From contig JAJCYM010000020.1 of the NCBI GenBank assembly GCA_029262895.1, forward strand, positions 1-64,000: a DNA stretch of 64,000 nt, read 5' to 3'. Shown piece by piece: positions 50,955 through 60,503 of this stretch. Numbering within the stretch: the stretch's first letter is position 1; each line of letters begins with the position of its first letter. A model generated the notes under the pieces. That model was not told where the DNA came from. It saw only the letters and a program-made list of their open reading frames with translations, and did no database searches. A program made the position numbers and the translations under genes. Source of the stretch: Roseivirga sp. (GTDB taxonomy: Bacteria; Bacteroidota; Bacteroidia; Cytophagales; Cyclobacteriaceae).

Positions 50955-51998
50955 TCACTGTCCTTGCTCAACCTTATTGATAAACTCAAAAAAGGCCTTG
51001 TCGAATTGCTCCGGCATATCTCGCCAGAGCATCAATCCCAGGTTGTCAAATACCGTAGACGAAAAATTCTTCTTCTCAGAAATTTGCCAATCCTTCAATG
51101 AACCATATCCGGGATTTTGAAGTGATGCACTACTTAATCCCTGCGAATTTCCCTCAGACATTAGTTTCATCAGATTATTTCGAGAGAGGAAATTCGACAT
51201 GATGTGTACGGGGATTTTCACATTCTCTATTAAAGGGCCCAGATCATTTACCATATACTCAATAAAATACCGTTGCTCGATTACTATGGGCTGCCGCGCT
51301 TCCTTTAGTTTTAGTGCTGTTCCCAAGCTATCGTCTTGGGTAAAAAATTGCCCATTAAACATGTTTGAATGCCAGGTGTCCTCGCTCACGCCCTCCCAAA
51401 AGTCAATTGTTTTGACGAGGCGCTTTCGCTGTGCCTGTACATCATATAGTTTGGTTGAGTCCGCATTTTCGGAATTATACCACCTATAATAAGGGCTTCG
51501 AGAAACAAAAAGAGCCCCTTTTAGCAGGTCTGGATACTGGTCAATCATTTGCAGGGCTACGTTCACTCCTGCATACCAAACGGTCATTAAATAGGGCTTT
51601 TCATCAAAGTGGGTTTGAATATAAACCGCTAAATCCTCTTTGAATCTTGAATTCCAGGGCTGCGATTCAAAATCATCTGCCTGATCAGGCCAGGGATAGG
51701 CAGGAGTGCCACCCATACCCGGAGGGGTGATCACATGAAATTTTGCCTTCTCCCAGTTTCTCTCAATAAAGTCCTCATAAAAGTAGCTGCCGTGAGTATG
51801 TGAAGTAATAAGTATGATTGGGGTTTTTCCACTGCCATAGACTACAGCTTTTAGTGAATCGGTGTCTCCAACTAGAACAGTACCTGGCCTGTGGGCAAAA
51901 TTACTACCTGGTGCCTTATTTTTAGCCTGGGAAAAGCACAAAGAGCAGAGTATTATGCCCAAAAAGCATGATATCAAAAATCTATTCCATTTCAACAT
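50955..51998 (-). CDS. Secreted alpha/beta-hydrolase-fold protein, nucleophile missing
   Basis: 347 residues with a signal peptide (about 1-24). The fold is recognisable: a strand-turn with ILITSHTHG, an oxyanion-like loop, TPPGMGGTPAYP, an elbow region and a cap domain. The elbow, normally GxSxG, reads VWYAG, with Tyr142 at the nucleophile position. No clear catalytic His near the C-terminus could be assigned. It may be non-enzymatic or use a different chemistry. Role unknown. Confidence 0.75.
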   Translation of the reverse strand: MLKWNRFLISCFLGIILCSLCFSQAKNKAPGSNFAHRPGTVLVGDTDSLKAVVYGSGKTPIILITSHTHGSYFYEDFIERNWEKAKFHVITPPGMGGTPAYPWPDQADDFESQPWNSRFKEDLAVYIQTHFDEKPYLMTVWYAGVNVALQMIDQYPDLLKGALFVSRSPYYRWYNSENADSTKLYDVQAQRKRLVKTIDFWEGVSEDTWHSNMFNGQFFTQDDSLGTALKLKEARQPIVIEQRYFIEYMVNDLGPLIENVKIPVHIMSNFLSRNNLMKLMSEGNSQGLSSASLQNPGYGSLKDWQISEKKNFSSTVFDNLGLMLWRDMPEQFDKAFFEFINKVEQGQ

Positions 51999-52189
51999 AG
52001 CCGCTTTGGTTGATAAATCCCTGACAAGATATTTAACGGTTAGCGCTTGGATAGTTAAGCAGTGTTAATGAGTGTTAATACCTAATCAACTCTTGCCTGA
52101 CTCGTGTAAATCCTTAGGTAATATAAGTAAGCTTCGAACATTTTCAAGCAAGGAAACAATGTATATTAGATACCATTGTTGTCGAATTA

Positions 52190-52675
52190 ATGGAAATACC
52201 AAAACTCAAAATGGATCGAATGCAGGATGTTAGAAGTTTAAAAAAATTAATTCCGAAGTCGTTTCTAATAATTGTCGCTCTGTGCATTTTTCTAGTGTCT
52301 TGCGAGATTTCCCACTCTGCACTTCAACCGACTAATAACAAAGGAGGCTACACAATCAAATTCAATAGTAGCACGAAAAACAGGTCGGTAAAAGACAGCA
52401 CGGTTATATACGGCCATGTGAAAGACGTTACTACAAAGGAGGGAATTTATTTGGCTAATGTTAATTGGTTTTGCGCCAATACCAGTTCTTCAATTGACGG
52501 CTTTTATAAAATGACTGTGCCTTCAGGCACAAGTCTAACTAGTTATTTGGTTTCTAAAGCTGTTGGCTACCGAACAGTCGAAACCGATACATTTCGAATA
52601 AATGCCGGAGATTCTATACGCTTAAACTTCTTTCTGCAGGCTGATCATCGACCAATCGTCCATTGTGATAACTAG
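52190..52675 (+). CDS. Lipoprotein with CarboxypepD_reg-like domain
   Basis: 161 residues from the ATG at 52190; Met8 or Met11 are alternative starts. Hydrophobic segment (about 22-36) and lipobox LVSC, with C38 as lipidated residue. The mature part from about 72 onward resembles a CarboxypepD_reg domain: IYGHVKDVTTKEGIYLANV, IDGFYKMTVPSGTSL and a final YRTV..F.I strand pair. This fold often serves as a scaffold or substrate-binding tail. Alone in the region, with about 190 bases before and 130 after. Confidence 0.7.
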   Translation: MEIPKLKMDRMQDVRSLKKLIPKSFLIIVALCIFLVSCEISHSALQPTNNKGGYTIKFNSSTKNRSVKDSTVIYGHVKDVTTKEGIYLANVNWFCANTSSSIDGFYKMTVPSGTSLTSYLVSKAVGYRTVETDTFRINAGDSIRLNFFLQADHRPIVHCDN

Positions 52676-52803
52676 GGTCACATCTGCTCATCCTTAATCA
52701 CAACCAAAGGATTGGGGGTAAATGTTGATCAAGAGAGATAACATTGGTTTTCGGTGATCACGAAAAGGTGGTCGTGTATCCCACGAAATCTGTCTTGGTG
52801 AAA

Positions 52804-53571
52804 CTACTTCTTTTTAACAGATAGCAACTTCTCAATTCTTCTATCCAGAATGCTAACCAATGCACCGTTATACCCTTTTTGATAAAATGTCACCTTGCCT
52901 TCCTCGTTGACCAGAAAGTGGGTAGGATAGCCCGAAACATCATAAATACCAGCGAGGTTTCTACCGTTGGGGATAATCTCATAGTCAAAAGCCATGCGTT
53001 GCAAAAAGGGAATAAGTCTTTCTTTTGAATCCAGGGCGATCGCCACAAACTTTACATTTTGCCCCTTATATTTTTCTACTAGTTCGTTGAGTTCAGGCAT
53101 TTCCATAATACAGGGCTTGCACCCTATATACCAAAAGTTAATGGCCACCACACTGCCCTTCATTTCGGCCAAATTGAGCCCAATGCCATCCATGCTCATG
53201 GCAGCAAAATTTGGAGCCGGCTTGTTTTTCCAGTTGCCTGTTTTATCCATCGCCATAAACATGGCTAGTTTAGCCTCTTTTTCTTCTTCTGATGAGGCTC
53301 TGAATAGAACAGCTTTAGGGGTGCCGGCACTATCGCCATAAACTTCCATGGTGAAATCGGGACTGCCTACTAGGCGCATGGCCTCAACTGGATCGAGTTT
53401 TTCACCCTTTTGGGTATAAATGGGTAATGTGGTACTGATCCGTTTATCCTTAAGCTCCTCCTCAGTAAGCAAATGGGTCTTTTTAGGTAGAAATTTATAG
53501 GACTGTGCGTTTGCTGAAAGGGCTATGACCAATAAGCCTAAAACCATTATAAGGGAGGTCAATCTTTTCAT
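52804..53571 (-). CDS. TlpA-like periplasmic thioredoxin
   Basis: 255 residues from the Met at 53571, where a signal peptide starts (MKRLTSLIMVLGLL, cleavage near ANAQ); the longer frame would run into the upstream gene. An N-terminal domain of about 90 residues precedes a thioredoxin fold with C151-KP-C154 in NFWYIGCKPC and the cis-Pro in SGYPTHF. TlpA/ResA proteins reduce periplasmic disulfides, for example for haem attachment. The start is 37 bases after the giant protein gene, so the two may be in one transcript. Confidence 0.87.
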   Translation of the reverse strand: MKRLTSLIMVLGLLVIALSANAQSYKFLPKKTHLLTEEELKDKRISTTLPIYTQKGEKLDPVEAMRLVGSPDFTMEVYGDSAGTPKAVLFRASSEEEKEAKLAMFMAMDKTGNWKNKPAPNFAAMSMDGIGLNLAEMKGSVVAINFWYIGCKPCIMEMPELNELVEKYKGQNVKFVAIALDSKERLIPFLQRMAFDYEIIPNGRNLAGIYDVSGYPTHFLVNEEGKVTFYQKGYNGALVSILDRRIEKLLSVKKK

Positions 53572-53608
53572 TTGCTTGCCAGCTTGAGATTTGAAGATAA
53601 TCAAAAGG

Positions 53609-56600
53609 TCAGAATCCGTCTCCTTCTTCTGTAGTCTTCTTTTTAAGGGTTTGGGAAGATTCATTCGCCATTAGCAATCGGTAAGGCTCGTCAAGGCCAT
53701 AGTACAGTTTCTGATAATTTGAGGCCCAAACCATAACCTCTTCTATGGTAGCTGCAAAATATGTGAATGCTCCGATTTTGGCTTTACCGACATTTGACTT
53801 GGTTAGAATCACGTTGTTAAAAGCGGGATTTGAAGAGAAGGTTGCCATACTCTGGCCATCGTGCCCGAAGTAATACCAGGTGCCATCCGTCATTTGCAAC
53901 AAGACATTGATAAAATCTCCTTCCGGGGTTTTTCTCATTTCAATAAAGCCATCCACTTCCATGTTTAAATCAACACTGCCTACGTTACTCAACCCTATTT
54001 TGCCCTCACTGTAAAAGGCTTTGTTTTGCTTTGACCACTTCATATTGGCTTTGGTAATTACCAAGTCCTTTAAGAGAAGTTCAGAAGTGTTAATCAATGG
54101 AGAATAGGAGTTCAGGTTCAGATTGTCCCAGTTTCGAGTCGCCTCATCTCCAATAATTTCGGCCAGTTTATATATAAGGTCTGATCTGTCGTCATGCGCC
54201 TTTTTTACGGCAAGCTTCTCACCCATCAACTTAAGGTCCGCGGCCATTAATGGAAAGGTCTCTGCGGGCAGCTCATAGTCAATGGTCATTAGGGCATCTA
54301 TCTCAAACGTAGCTGAATCAAGATTGCCAAAACCTATACCAGAGCCTTCGACTTTGATGCCCTTGTTATTTGCACCCACAAAGTTCATTTTACCTTCAAA
54401 ACCTACATTTTGCGTATCCTCATTGTAGGAGAACATGCTTCCGGCATAGGAAGATCCATTTAGTTTTTCTGGATTTTGGATTTTGAAAGCGCTGGTGTCT
54501 GCATCATAAGAGAGGTGCCCACCGCGAGGCACAAACAGATCTTCATCATCAAAGCCCCTCTTCTCAGTAATAAATGATAGGTAAATATCGCCCTGATTGA
54601 AGTGTAGCCCGGCCGTTAATTGGTCGCCACCTTCAGTCTTGGCATTGTCAAAATCAATGATTACTTCCTGAATATCATCGTTTGAAGCATATTCGATCCA
54701 AACGTTTTTTTCTTTCAGTTTAGCGAGGTTCAATTTCACTGCACCATCAAGTTCCAGTGCCTTACGATAGGCGTACATATGAACATCGCCTTTGAAGGTG
54801 AATCCTGGTGAGGGAACGATATTGTTAGTGGCAAGTACGCGACCACTAGATTTGGTGTACCTGCCATGCTCTTCGTCCTCTACAGTTTCAAAAGCGTTGA
54901 ACTTGATAGCGAAAGTATCCTGAACCGTGTTGATCAACTCATAAGTGCCTTCTCCATTAAATTCATTTCTGGAAACTATATTAATGGTTGCATCATACAA
55001 TCTATGATAAGCGTTGGCGGTATCGATAACAACTACAGCATTGGTAAGCGTGCTTATCTTCGAATTTTCCAGAATAAGTACCTCATTATCCTCCGTTGTA
55101 ATTCGTGCATCGGCCACTGTGATATAAGGAATGCCCTCCACCTTCAATTCAAGTTTATCTATATCATAGGTGGCCCCGGTAGCATTAAATGCCAGAGAAT
55201 CGAGGGCCTCGTTTGTCGTATAGAAAAATGATTGGCTGATATCTACAGTATCAGGCTTGTTCATCCGAATCACTTTTTCCTGAATGTCCCAGGTTGCGTT
55301 AGGTATAGAGGTTTTCACTTGGGCAAATGGAAACTCAAGGGCCGCCACCCCTGCCTGCTCTGGCTGGATTTCGGCAATTTGTGCCTCCAAATCATAATCC
55401 AGTTTAACATCGTCACCTGACATTATTGTTTCTCGGGGATTCTCCGGGCCAATTTCAAATAACGCGTTTCTGGCAGCAAACTTAGTTTCCGCAAAGCTCA
55501 ATTTTTCTGAGATGGTCATGGTACCATTCATGTCAAACTGTCCTCCACCCAAAAGGCCTGCTGAAGTGATTACCATTGTACCGGAGAAGTCAGCAATTGA
55601 GTCATACACCTGAAATGGATCGCTTAAAGTTTTGAGCTTCATGCTGTCCTTTTTGACCTGCCAGTTCATCTCATAATCTTTGAATAACACGGACGGAAAT
55701 GACGCCTCCCCCAGACTTCCAGGTCTCATTTCACCGGTTTTACCTTGTTTAGCATACAGCGAATCGAGATAGAACGTAGAGCTCTCAACTTCAAAACTAC
55801 TCGTGAGAAAATCAATTTGGCCAGTTGATGTAAGGCCATCAGAATTTAGGGTGATGTTATCATATATCTTGGCCGAAGTTCCATAGAGAGAATACCCTTC
55901 TTCAGGCACTCTGTGTGTAAATCCGAGAGAGTTGTCGTCATTGGCCAAAAGGCGGTCCTTAAAATCCGGAAAAACTCCCCCCGAGGTGAAGGTACCTTCA
56001 AAGGCCAATGTTGATGGGTCCGCATCAGCCGCACTGTCTAATTCAAAGGGTGGTACATCAAAAAATACAGTGCTGTCATAAGCACCTCCCAATACTGTAG
56101 GCTTATCAAAGTAAACCACGGCTCGTTTGTGAGAATTGAATATCGGAAATTGTGGAAATGATCTTAGCCCGGACTTGTTGTTTGCCTTATTAATCAGAAG
56201 CCTTCCAGAAGTATCAACCAGCTGATTGTCCAGCCTTTGTTTGTTTCCATTTTCATTCTCTACAAGCAATTTAATCGAGTCAATCTTAGGAAGGTCAACC
56301 AAAAAGCTATCATAATCGAAGGTGATTTGCTGTCCTATAAACTGGAAATTTCCTGCATTCATAGACCCATCAAAAACGATTTTCCTGTTTTTAAGAATAC
56401 TCACTTCCTGATTTGCAGGGGTAATTATCACGTCCAACGAATCACTCACATAAAAGCGTTCGACACCGCGCATCTTCAGCACGTTGTCCTTGACATAGAG
56501 CGTTGCGTTCGGGGCAGTCCCAATGATTGAGGGGATGATCATGTCATCATAATCCTTTTTATAAACCTGCGACAGATAATAATGAAAACCTTTGCGGGTG

Positions 56601-58300
56601 ATTTTTATGTCTCCGGTTGTCCCATTAAAGTCAATGAGTCCTGATTGCATTAAGTCGAACATCGTCTTACGCAACAAATCTTCCTGAATTTTGGTCTCAT
56701 CAAGAATGTCCAGCATTGAAAATTCTGCCATCCCGCTTTTTCGCGAATAATTAATAAGGATTAGCAGGGGGTGGAAATTGTGTAACCCCGATAAAGACTC
56801 AAAGCGATCACGTCTAAAATAGTCTCTGGATTCAATTACCACGGGTTTTTCCCCTCGAGCGGTAACCACAGAAATGTCGAGCGAATCTTTCATGATATCC
56901 CACTCCAGCATGTCTGCACTAATGTCCATGTTGAAATAGGACGAATTATAGGGCGTATTCTTGAAGCCACCTTTTGCAGCCTTTAGTCTTAAAAATGAAT
57001 TGTCTAACTCATACTCAAAAGAAACAGCAGGGTGGTAAATGGAGTCGTTGCCCTGGTAAATAATAACTGCGGCAACGCTCGCAGTAATGATAGAATCTGA
57101 CTCCTGAAAATTAAACAAGCCTGAGATTGCTTTAAAGCGTCTCTCACCATCTTTGAATCCTTCCAATATCGCGAGCTCGTCATAGGCTGAAGAGCTATAC
57201 AAATTGGACCCTCTTAGCGCAATACCTCCTTTGTAAGAAACTTCTCCTTTGCCCAAATTGGAAATGACAATGTTTGACTGATATGACTTAAATCTTGGAT
57301 AGCTAGTTGTTTTGTTTTTGCCACGGTCACCCGAGTATTCCATTACTCCTTTTACCGGTTCGCTTAATTTTTCGGGATAATGAAAAGTAACATTCTCTGC
57401 AGACAGTTTGCTTCTCGTTACGTCAAATGTGTATTTGTCCAGTTCAGCATACACGTCTGATCCGAGCACCTTAGTCCCTGACCAATCCATCTTACCTTTT
57501 TCTCCAACCCAGAGCCCGGATTCTATCACAATAGAACCAGAGGTTTCAGAAAGCAAAGTGGTATCTCCTCGATTGGCAAAAGCCAGGTCAATCCCCTCAA
57601 ATTCGATAACAGCCCCTTGAATTGGCGGCAGTATGATTTGCATGTCTCCAAGAGAAAAATCCTCAATGGGTGTATCGGCCTCCTCTTCGCCTGCCAATTC
57701 GCTTACAGATTTACCCACCTCATCCCAATTTATAGTTGACGTCTCTTCTTCGGCCTCCTCTTCGTCAAAAAGCGCTTCCTGATCTTCTAATTCGGCATTT
57801 TCATCAATAAATTTGAATTTATAGTTGCCTCTGCGGGTCTGCAATGTGTAAGCGTTGCTTTTGAAAAGTACATTCTCCTCTAAAAAAAGCTTCGAATTGC
57901 TGAGATACTTTGAGATGTCGTTACGGGCATATTTTTCAAGTACCTTCTGAGTAGTTTCAAGAAAGGCGGATAAATCTGCCCCCTGCATGTTCTGCACACG
58001 CACCCCTGCATTAACCGCAGAAAAGAAATTGAGAATTTGGGGTCGAACCTGAAACTTCTTTTCAACCATCTTCTTGGTGACGGCCATCACCTGTGCTTTT
58101 TGTTCTGCCGTAAAATTTTGTTGCTGCCAGAGTTCCTGAAACTGAACCCCTATGTTATTGGCTAGAATCTTTTGGACGCTGTTTCCAAATTCTTCTTCCT
58201 TTTCCGAAAATTGCAGATTTTGACCAAAAGCCGAAGGCATTGCCAAACAAGAGGCAATGAGAATTATAATGACCTTTTGGACCTTTTGCATTCGATTCAT
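53609..58300 (-). CDS. Giant periplasmic or surface beta-rich protein, unknown
   Basis: 1563 residues with a signal peptide (about 1-26) and no other membrane helix. Residues 30-170 are helical; about 170-215 is strongly acidic; the rest is dominated by short beta strands in tens of repeats, with recurring pairs such as SGSIVIESGLW, GTMVITSAGLL and DGLTSTGQIDFLTS. The pattern recalls OstA/LptA-type beta-jellyroll and AsmA-type proteins, so a lipid-handling or surface-scaffold role is possible, but I recognise no named family. No sorting domain of type IX secretion. It follows prmA by 61 bases and precedes the TlpA gene by 37. An uncharacterised Bacteroidota protein. Confidence 0.7.
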   Translation of the reverse strand: MNRMQKVQKVIIILIASCLAMPSAFGQNLQFSEKEEEFGNSVQKILANNIGVQFQELWQQQNFTAEQKAQVMAVTKKMVEKKFQVRPQILNFFSAVNAGVRVQNMQGADLSAFLETTQKVLEKYARNDISKYLSNSKLFLEENVLFKSNAYTLQTRRGNYKFKFIDENAELEDQEALFDEEEAEEETSTINWDEVGKSVSELAGEEEADTPIEDFSLGDMQIILPPIQGAVIEFEGIDLAFANRGDTTLLSETSGSIVIESGLWVGEKGKMDWSGTKVLGSDVYAELDKYTFDVTRSKLSAENVTFHYPEKLSEPVKGVMEYSGDRGKNKTTSYPRFKSYQSNIVISNLGKGEVSYKGGIALRGSNLYSSSAYDELAILEGFKDGERRFKAISGLFNFQESDSIITASVAAVIIYQGNDSIYHPAVSFEYELDNSFLRLKAAKGGFKNTPYNSSYFNMDISADMLEWDIMKDSLDISVVTARGEKPVVIESRDYFRRDRFESLSGLHNFHPLLILINYSRKSGMAEFSMLDILDETKIQEDLLRKTMFDLMQSGLIDFNGTTGDIKITRKGFHYYLSQVYKKDYDDMIIPSIIGTAPNATLYVKDNVLKMRGVERFYVSDSLDVIITPANQEVSILKNRKIVFDGSMNAGNFQFIGQQITFDYDSFLVDLPKIDSIKLLVENENGNKQRLDNQLVDTSGRLLINKANNKSGLRSFPQFPIFNSHKRAVVYFDKPTVLGGAYDSTVFFDVPPFELDSAADADPSTLAFEGTFTSGGVFPDFKDRLLANDDNSLGFTHRVPEEGYSLYGTSAKIYDNITLNSDGLTSTGQIDFLTSSFEVESSTFYLDSLYAKQGKTGEMRPGSLGEASFPSVLFKDYEMNWQVKKDSMKLKTLSDPFQVYDSIADFSGTMVITSAGLLGGGQFDMNGTMTISEKLSFAETKFAARNALFEIGPENPRETIMSGDDVKLDYDLEAQIAEIQPEQAGVAALEFPFAQVKTSIPNATWDIQEKVIRMNKPDTVDISQSFFYTTNEALDSLAFNATGATYDIDKLELKVEGIPYITVADARITTEDNEVLILENSKISTLTNAVVVIDTANAYHRLYDATINIVSRNEFNGEGTYELINTVQDTFAIKFNAFETVEDEEHGRYTKSSGRVLATNNIVPSPGFTFKGDVHMYAYRKALELDGAVKLNLAKLKEKNVWIEYASNDDIQEVIIDFDNAKTEGGDQLTAGLHFNQGDIYLSFITEKRGFDDEDLFVPRGGHLSYDADTSAFKIQNPEKLNGSSYAGSMFSYNEDTQNVGFEGKMNFVGANNKGIKVEGSGIGFGNLDSATFEIDALMTIDYELPAETFPLMAADLKLMGEKLAVKKAHDDRSDLIYKLAEIIGDEATRNWDNLNLNSYSPLINTSELLLKDLVITKANMKWSKQNKAFYSEGKIGLSNVGSVDLNMEVDGFIEMRKTPEGDFINVLLQMTDGTWYYFGHDGQSMATFSSNPAFNNVILTKSNVGKAKIGAFTYFAATIEEVMVWASNYQKLYYGLDEPYRLLMANESSQTLKKKTTEEGDGF

Positions 58301-58361
58301 GACGTAGATTCAATGCGCCTATTTCTAGTAACGCATCAGGCGAAAGTTTCTTTGAATAAAT

Positions 58362-59192
58362 TTACACTTTCTTAAGCAAAAGTGCAGCCCATTCTTTTTT
58401 TGACGTCTGTTCAAGATGTTCCAGACCTAATGTTGACGTTAGATCCAAGATATCCTGAACGTCCTTTTCATAAAACCCACTAAGCAATAAACACCCCTCA
58501 GGATTCATTAAGGCTACATATCCCGGGATTTCATCCAATAACACGTTTTTGTTGATGTTGGCGATTATAACATCAAATTCTTGCGTGAGTTGTACGTCCC
58601 TGATGGCACCTTTTAATAGCACATCCACTTTTACATCATTCAACTCAAAGTTTTCAGACGAATTCTCAATGCACCATTCATCAATATCAGTGGCAGCTAA
58701 ATAGCTGGCGCCAAGTTTTGCAGCCATAATAGCCAAAATTCCCGTACCGGTTCCTACATCAAAAACTGCTTTGTTTTTATGATCAACCTTCAATTGCATG
58801 GCAAGCATTTGATGGGTCGTTTCATGATGGCCGGTCCCAAATGACATTTTTGGATTAACCACTACTTCATATTTGAACTTTGGATTAGGTTCGTGAAAGG
58901 TTGCCCTCACATAAATCTGCTCATCCACTTCAATGGGTTCATAGTTCATTTCCCACTCTTCATTCCAATTTTGCTTGGCAATTTTGTTAAGCTCATACCA
59001 AATTTTGGTCTGCTTTCTGTAGTTGTTAAACAGCTGTTGAAGGCCGGGATGACTAAAGCTCTCTTCGGGAATGTAGGCGTCAAAACCTACTTCCGTTTCC
59101 ACAAATGAGTCAAAATCCAACTGTGCCATTTCTGCGATTAGAATGTCCCTAAAGGACCCATCGCAATGGATTTTGATCTCGATAAAATTCAT
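58362..59192 (-). CDS. prmA: Ribosomal protein L11 methyltransferase
   Basis: 276 residues. Trimethylates ribosomal protein L11 with S-adenosylmethionine. The family block FGTGHHETTH precedes SAM motif I (VFDVGTGTGILAIMAAKLGA), and NINKNVLL holds motif IV (NxNxxxL). The N-terminal substrate domain (about 1-120) is present. Its start lies only 3 bases after the tpiA stop, so the two are coupled. Confidence 0.95.
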   Translation of the reverse strand: MNFIEIKIHCDGSFRDILIAEMAQLDFDSFVETEVGFDAYIPEESFSHPGLQQLFNNYRKQTKIWYELNKIAKQNWNEEWEMNYEPIEVDEQIYVRATFHEPNPKFKYEVVVNPKMSFGTGHHETTHQMLAMQLKVDHKNKAVFDVGTGTGILAIMAAKLGASYLAATDIDEWCIENSSENFELNDVKVDVLLKGAIRDVQLTQEFDVIIANINKNVLLDEIPGYVALMNPEGCLLLSGFYEKDVQDILDLTSTLGLEHLEQTSKKEWAALLLKKV

Positions 59193-59195
59193 TAC

Positions 59196-59957
59196 TCAAT
59201 AAGACTTGAGGATGTCCACGAAATCACGCGCCTTCAACGAAGCACCACCTATCAATCCACCGTCTACGTCAGGTTTGGAAAAAAGCTCAGGGGCATTTGA
59301 AGGTTTTGCGCTGCCTCCATAGAGAATGGTGATATCGTCTGCTACCGATTGACCATACTTTGAAGCCAAAAAGCTTCTGATAGTCTTATGCATTTCCTGT
59401 GCTTGATCAGAAGAGGCCGTCACCCCTGTGCCAATGGCCCAAATAGGCTCATAGGCAATCACCACGTTCAACATTTCGGCCGAACTCAAATGAAAGAGGC
59501 TTTCTTCTAATTGGTTGGTCACAAATGCGGCATGGTTACCCGACTCCCTAACCTCTAAGGATTCTCCACAACAGAAAATCGGATTCAGATTGCCTGCCAA
59601 AACAATGTCTACTTTGGCGGCCAATTGGGCATTGGTTTCATGGTAATATTCTCTTCTTTCGCTGTGACCCAATATGACATGGGTAACATCAATTGATTTG
59701 AGCATATCCACTGAAACTTCACCCGTATAGGCACCGGAAGCATGTTCGCTAACATTCTGGGCAGCCAAAAAGACCTTTTCGCTACCACTGACAATTTTTG
59801 CGACTTGTGACAAATGAACAAATGGCGTGCAAAGAATTGCCATGACGTCATCGTTGACCTCATCATTTACTATGTTCACTACTTCCGTGGCCAAAGCCAA
59901 TCCCTCATCAAGGGTTTTGTTCATTTTCCAGTTACCGGCTACAATTCGTTTTCTCAT
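59196..59957 (-). CDS. tpiA: Triosephosphate isomerase
   Basis: 253 residues, full length. Interconverts dihydroxyacetone phosphate and glyceraldehyde 3-phosphate. Catalytic residues are K11 (NWKMN), H98 (GHSERR) and E170 (AYEPIWAIG), and the phosphate loop YGGSAKPSNA is present. It heads the run tpiA-prmA-giant protein-tlpA. The divergent recX gene starts 51 bases upstream. Confidence 0.97.
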   Translation of the reverse strand: MRKRIVAGNWKMNKTLDEGLALATEVVNIVNDEVNDDVMAILCTPFVHLSQVAKIVSGSEKVFLAAQNVSEHASGAYTGEVSVDMLKSIDVTHVILGHSERREYYHETNAQLAAKVDIVLAGNLNPIFCCGESLEVRESGNHAAFVTNQLEESLFHLSSAEMLNVVIAYEPIWAIGTGVTASSDQAQEMHKTIRSFLASKYGQSVADDITILYGGSAKPSNAPELFSKPDVDGGLIGGASLKARDFVDILKSY

Positions 59958-60008
59958 TCTTAAGGGTGCTAATTTCGCCCCAAAGATAAATCATTCTATC
60001 TTAGATCA

Positions 60009-60503
60009 ATGGCCTTTGATTGGGAAGAAAAAAAGAAAAGAAAACGACTTGAACCAAAGGTGGCCAAGTTAAGGGCTGCAGACTATTGTGCCATTCAAGA
60101 GCGCTCTCAACAGCAGGTGCGCGACAAGTTATATACCTATGGTCTTCATGAAAATGAGGTAGAGGAATTGTTGGCTGATTTGATTATTGAGGGCTTTATT
60201 AATGAAGAACGTTTTGCAAGGGCCTATGCGGGTGGAAAGTTTCGAATCAAAGGCTGGGGCAAAAGAAAAATCATACAAGGCCTTAAGCAACACAAAATCT
60301 CCGATCGCTGTATTGGAAAAGGTCTGGAAGAAATACCTCAAGGAGATTATCTGGATACACTACTCAAGCATGCCAAAAAGAAATTTCCATCGTTGGAGGG
60401 CCAAAGTGAGTATTTCATCAAAGGTAAACTAACACAATACCTTACTATGAAGGGGTTTGAAGGTGATGATATTCGAGAAGTATTTCAAGAATTGTTTGAT
60501 TGA
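60009..60503 (+). CDS. recX: Regulatory protein RecX
   Basis: 164 residues with the all-helical triple-repeat fold of RecX, which modulates RecA filaments. Visible blocks are the opening charged KKKRKRLEPKVAKL segment, AADYCAIQERSQQQVRDKLYTYGL, LIIEGFINEERFARAYAGGKFRIKGWGKRKI and the last repeat ending YLTMKGFEGDDIREVFQEL. Its 3' end overlaps the end of the convergent DUF4105 gene by 19 bases. Confidence 0.93.
   Translation: MAFDWEEKKKRKRLEPKVAKLRAADYCAIQERSQQQVRDKLYTYGLHENEVEELLADLIIEGFINEERFARAYAGGKFRIKGWGKRKIIQGLKQHKISDRCIGKGLEEIPQGDYLDTLLKHAKKKFPSLEGQSEYFIKGKLTQYLTMKGFEGDDIREVFQELFD

Noticed and set aside
52748-52766. TTTTCG-N7-CGAAAA inverted repeat before the TlpA stop
   Set aside because: Weak 6-bp arms and no T-run; not convincing as a terminator or operator.
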